This document shows positions 7,231-9,600 of a DNA stretch of 9,600 nt, piece by piece. Under the pieces are notes generated by a model. The model was not told the DNA's origin and searched no databases. It saw nothing but the letters and a program-made list of their open reading frames with translations. The position numbers were made by a program, and so were the translations under genes. Source of the stretch: an uncultured Roseburia sp. (GTDB lineage: Bacteria > Bacillota > Clostridia > Lachnospirales > Lachnospiraceae); contig CAMSEJ010000067.1 of assembly GCA_947057405.1 (NCBI GenBank), positions 1-9,600 on the forward strand, read 5' to 3'. Numbering within the stretch: the stretch's first letter is position 1; every line of letters starts with the position of its first letter.

Positions 7231-9234
7231 CTATTTCTTTACCGATATCTTCTTTCCCGCGCCCTTCATGGCAAAAATCTTCTTATACGCACGCACTTTT
7301 GCGCCGGGCACTTTGAATTTACAGGTTTTCTTAATTCCTTTAAATGCATTTGCACCTATGCTCTCCTTCGTCAGCTTCGTTGTTTTGAATGTCACCGCAC
7401 CAAGCTTTTTATCTCCAAAAAACGCTTTGGAGCCAATGACAGTAAGCTGTTTGGAAGCTGCCGAAAACTCACGCAGAGCCTTACAGCCGCGAAATGCAGA
7501 TTCCCCGATTCCTGTCAGATCCGGCGAGGAAACCGTTACTTTTTGAATTTTGGTACAGCCGCTGAAGGATCTGGCTCCAATGGCTGCGGCCGACGGAAGC
7601 GTTACGGTATTTTTCCTGCTGCCAACCTGTGTGAGCTTTTTGCATTTGGCGAACGCATTGATATGAATAGTCTGTATGCCTTTGCCCCCGGAAACCGTCT
7701 TTAAGTTTTTGCAGCCGTAAAAGGCATTCGTACCAATGAATTGAACGTACTTGCCGACAGATACCTTTGTAAGGCGGCTGTTCTGTTTGAACGCATTTTC
7801 GGCAATCCGGACAACCTTATAGGTGATACCGCCTGATGTCACGGTATCCGGGATTCTGACGGAAGACGCGTTTCCTTTGGGAGCCTGAAAACTTACGGAT
7901 GCATTTTGGGAATCTGTATCTAACACACGGTAAATTCCATCCGATGTTTCAAATTCCAAGCTGTCTGATGATGGAGATACTGTACCGGTACCGGTAGTTT
8001 TGGGTATCGGCTCCGTTTTCGTCCATCCGCAATGCTTGCAGGTGTATTTCATAACCCCAGACACTTTATTGGTCGGCGGTCTGGTAACAACACCGGGAAG
8101 ATACTCATGGCCATCCTCTTTCTCCACCGTATATACGGCATCTCCTATCTCGCCTTTCATATGCAACAAATATGTTTTTCCCGGTACTAAATCCTCATAG
8201 TGATACACCGGACGAAATCCCCAATCCGCATTCCCATACGAATCCATATCCATGAAGAAAAAATTTCCCTGGCAGTTCCATCTGTCTATCTTCGCATACC
8301 CTTCATACTGCTGTGTTCCGTCTGCTTTGAAATAAGCGTATACATATTCATCCTTTGGAAGCATGACTTTGGAATACTCGGTCAGCACATCTGTATTCCT
8401 CAGAACATATATCCGTTCACGAAGATCGTACAAACTTCCCATCGCCCACGTTGGATAAGCCTTTTTCAGACCTTCTTTATCAAAACTCACCTCAAAGCGC
8501 AGCGCTCCTGTTTTATTTGCCGTTGCCAGACCGCTTTCCGAAAGCGTTACCGCCCCTTTGTTTTGTATCCCATTCTCATCTATGCTCCACTTTGCATACT
8601 GCGAAATATCCAGCTCTTCACCCAGAGGATGCTCCGGCGTATAATGCAGAGCTGTAACTTTCAACTGCTTCGTTTCACCGGGAAGAAGAATCTGACTGAT
8701 TTGATTTACCGTGTCGGGAACCACGAAAATATCCTCACAGCGATAATACTGCCACCATTGGGTACACGCCAAATCCCCTTCCTCATCGGTAAACACTGCA
8801 CGCATCTGAAAGTACTGAAAAGAATTGAGAAAAGTGTCACCGCTTTTCCCAACATTTACCCAGGCTGACGCACCTTCTGCTTTAACAAGCCGGACCGGCC
8901 GCAGATCGGTTGGTACATAAATATCCTCTACGTTCACAATATCCACATCCGGCTCCGCAAGGGCCGATACGCCGTCATCGGATATGGCATAATGCATAAG
9001 CGTATATTTATGTACCGTATCCGGCAAAACGGCCGAAAATTGTCCATAGCTCAATCCGTTCGACCTGCATTCACAATCGTAAGCATGATCAAAAGTATAG
9101 CTGGAAATCACAGGATAATTTTCATTTCCCGAACCGCCTGCCGCTATCGGTTTACACCCCCCCCCCACGAAAATCAGCGTCAGAGCAAATCCGGCCAATA
9201 CATGCAGCATACATGCTTTCATTTTTTTCATCAT
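7231..9234 (-). CDS. Exported LRR_5 (BspA-type) surface protein, candidate lipoprotein, function unknown
   Basis: I do not recognise the N-terminal part of this 667-residue protein. Residues 1-26 form a signal sequence (MMKKMK, then a hydrophobic core); VGGG-C27 fits a permissive lipoprotein pattern, so lipid attachment at C27 is possible, although -3 Gly is unusual. Type I cleavage after A32 is the alternative. Residues about 40-175 are unassigned. About 180-250 look like a Big-type Ig domain (LLPGETKQLKV, SGLATANKTG). TCKHCG at 398-403, followed by KTEPIPK, is a CxxC element of a kind seen in Clostridia surface proteins. Residues about 425-640 are an LRR_5 array built on IGxNAFxGCKxL units, ending in a lysine-rich cap (NAFKGIKK, then VP-x6-Y) that matches the GH89 tail. 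A role as surface adhesin or glycan-binding partner is inference. GAGG lies four bases before ATG 9234 and seven before ATG 9231, so the second Met may be the start. A G10 tract sits in the signal sequence. Confidence 0.88.
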   Translation of the reverse strand: MMKKMKACMLHVLAGFALTLIFVGGGCKPIAAGGSGNENYPVISSYTFDHAYDCECRSNGLSYGQFSAVLPDTVHKYTLMHYAISDDGVSALAEPDVDIVNVEDIYVPTDLRPVRLVKAEGASAWVNVGKSGDTFLNSFQYFQMRAVFTDEEGDLACTQWWQYYRCEDIFVVPDTVNQISQILLPGETKQLKVTALHYTPEHPLGEELDISQYAKWSIDENGIQNKGAVTLSESGLATANKTGALRFEVSFDKEGLKKAYPTWAMGSLYDLRERIYVLRNTDVLTEYSKVMLPKDEYVYAYFKADGTQQYEGYAKIDRWNCQGNFFFMDMDSYGNADWGFRPVYHYEDLVPGKTYLLHMKGEIGDAVYTVEKEDGHEYLPGVVTRPPTNKVSGVMKYTCKHCGWTKTEPIPKTTGTGTVSPSSDSLEFETSDGIYRVLDTDSQNASVSFQAPKGNASSVRIPDTVTSGGITYKVVRIAENAFKQNSRLTKVSVGKYVQFIGTNAFYGCKNLKTVSGGKGIQTIHINAFAKCKKLTQVGSRKNTVTLPSAAAIGARSFSGCTKIQKVTVSSPDLTGIGESAFRGCKALREFSAASKQLTVIGSKAFFGDKKLGAVTFKTTKLTKESIGANAFKGIKKTCKFKVPGAKVRAYKKIFAMKGAGKKISVKK
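7315..7860 (-). repeat. Array of LRR_5 (BspA-type) leucine-rich repeats
   Basis: About seven units of 22-29 residues span residues 459-640 of the 667-residue protein. They share the pattern I/V-x-x-NAF-x-GCKxL-x-x-V. Examples are IGTNAFYGCKNL, IGARSFSGCTKI, IGESAFRGCKAL and IGSKAFFGDKKL. The GH89 tail has only about three units of the same type, so repeat number differs between the two proteins. Confidence 0.85.
9157..9166 (-). repeat. G10 homopolymer tract in the signal-sequence region (candidate phase-variation tract)
   Basis: Ten consecutive C on the plus strand (ten G in the coding strand) code for the last G of Val23 and for Gly24-26, directly before Cys27. With one extra G the frame reads Val then TAA. 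With one fewer G it reads Val-Asn-Arg then TAG. Either change would end the protein at about 30 residues. A change of three bases would only shorten or lengthen the glycine run at the candidate lipobox. Confidence 0.9.
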
Positions 9235-9328
9235 TCTGCCTCAATCCTTTCTATTATTTATTATTTATCATCAAAGCCACCGTGCCGTCTGCAAACCTCC
9301 TTTCCGTATCTCACATGCAGAATTTCTA

Positions 9329-9357
9329 TTTACACAATGCCTTTTCTGATCTGTAAA
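9329..9357 (-). promoter_or_regulatory. Candidate promoter of the 667-residue protein gene
   Basis: Minus-strand TTTACA (9357-9352) and TGTAAA (9334-9329) are 17 bases apart. The -35 matches five of six consensus bases and the -10 matches four. The transcript would have a leader of nearly 90 bases. An AT-rich stretch at about 9252-9270 could hold an alternative -10 but lacks a convincing -35. The call is tentative. Confidence 0.4.
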
Positions 9358-9393
9358 AACGCCCTTACTGCCTGTTTTTCTCCTGTCCGTTCC

Positions 9394-9462
9394 GCATTCC
9401 TTATGGTAAAGCTCCTGTGCGCAGATCAACTGCCTGCGGAATAATGACCCTTAAAGGAATGC
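9394..9462 (-). other. Long-range inverted repeat after trxB, possible RNA structure
   Basis: Minus-strand GCATTCCTT (9462-9454), starting eight bases after the trxB stop codon, is a perfect complement of AAGGAATGC (9402-9394). Between them lies a smaller hairpin with arms CGCAG and CTGCG. No U tract follows, so it does not look like a standard terminator. It may stabilise or process the trxB transcript end, or be chance. Apart from this and the candidate promoter, I see nothing in the gap 9235-9469. Confidence 0.45.
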
Positions 9463-9469
9463 TAATCTG

Positions 9470-9600
9470 TCATCCCTGTATCCCGGCAACCGCAACGGCC
9501 CCGTCACTGACTGCCGTCGCAATCTGCCTTACTTTTTTCGTCCTTACGTCTCCTGCCGCAAATATGCCGTCCACACTGGCCCTGCAGTCCTCTCCCGCCT
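9470..9600 (-). CDS. trxB: Thioredoxin reductase, C-terminal 43 residues only
   Basis: The frame enters from the right edge and stops at TGA 9472-9470. The visible residues include SVDGIFAAGDVRTKKVRQIA followed by TAVSDGAVAVAG. This is the C-terminal FAD-binding signature of thioredoxin reductase: GIFAAGD binds the FAD ribityl/diphosphate region, and RQI-x-TA-x-SDGA is the helix that follows. The enzyme uses NADPH to reduce thioredoxin in the cytoplasm. The redox-active CxxC and the NADPH domain are outside the window, so a related pyridine-nucleotide oxidoreductase of the same family remains possible. The end GIQG is at the usual place for the family. No thioredoxin gene is visible downstream. 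Confidence 0.85.
   Translation of the reverse strand, partial: AGEDCRASVDGIFAAGDVRTKKVRQIATAVSDGAVAVAGIQG

Noticed and set aside
8200..8868. 222-residue plus-strand open frame (also 5636-6193, 185 residues, and 2733-3296, 187 residues)
   Set aside because: These lie antisense to genes with clear domains. Their translations show no recognisable domain and are rich in Arg, Cys and Ile/Pro as expected of shadows, and I saw no convincing ribosome site.
9251..9300. Possible cyclic-di-GMP (GEMM-like) riboswitch from plus-strand CAAAGCCACC and GCAAACC
   Set aside because: The two short motifs are in the wrong order and on the strand without a downstream gene. No matching paired arms are present.
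9297..9304. Small upstream gene behind the strong AAAGGAGG
   Set aside because: The only nearby starts are a TTG one base away, a GTG 15 bases away, and an ATG opening a frame of five codons. None is convincing.
1..9600. CRISPR array, tRNA, rRNA, insertion sequence or prophage genes
   Set aside because: No spaced direct repeats, cloverleaf structures, transposase motifs or terminal inverted repeats with target duplications were seen.

Overview
The window fits a chromosome segment of a Gram-positive anaerobe of the Clostridia, most likely a gut Lachnospiraceae. The evidence is indirect: strong AGGAGG-type ribosome sites, SigA-like promoters, intrinsic terminators with U tracts, a secreted GH89 enzyme with Big2 domains and a BspA-type leucine-rich tail, a PF13189-type cytidylate-kinase-like protein, and base composition near half G+C by eye. 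No marker here fixes the species. All five genes lie on the minus strand, so transcription runs from the right end to the left. The longer plus-strand open frames are all antisense shadows.

In transcription order: (1) 9600-9470, the last 43 residues of a thioredoxin reductase (trxB) whose body lies outside the window. (2) About 235 bases without a gene, holding a long-range inverted repeat and a candidate promoter. (3) 9234-7231, a 667-residue exported protein of unknown function. It has an Ig-like stretch, a CxxC motif and a long LRR_5 (BspA-type) array. Its signal sequence contains a run of ten G that codes for the three glycines just before a candidate lipobox cysteine. (4) A hairpin terminator, then a good SigA-type promoter. 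(5) 7021-2291, a 1576-residue secreted alpha-N-acetylglucosaminidase (GH89) with discoidin/CBM32-like domains in front, the three-part NAGLU core with both catalytic glutamates, two Big2 domains, a proline-rich linker and a short LRR_5 tail. (6) A strong intrinsic terminator. (7) 2152-1553, a cytidylate-kinase-like protein. (8) 1550 to past the left edge, an AAA-ATPase-like/PD-(D/E)XK protein that starts two bases after the kinase stop codon.

The two central genes are separately transcribed but related. Both proteins are exported and end in the same kind of module: an entry segment, LRR_5 repeats, and a lysine-rich cap. This suggests a shared way of being held at, or presented on, the cell surface. 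The GH89 enzyme would remove terminal alpha-linked GlcNAc from host glycans such as gastric-type mucin O-glycans or heparan sulfate ends. The 667-residue protein could be a surface binding partner, but nothing shows this directly. The kinase-like and AAA/nuclease-like genes form a tight two-gene unit of unknown purpose. The strongest unexpected signal is the G10 tract: gain or loss of one base brings a stop codon within a few codons, so it could be an ON/OFF switch for a surface lipoprotein.
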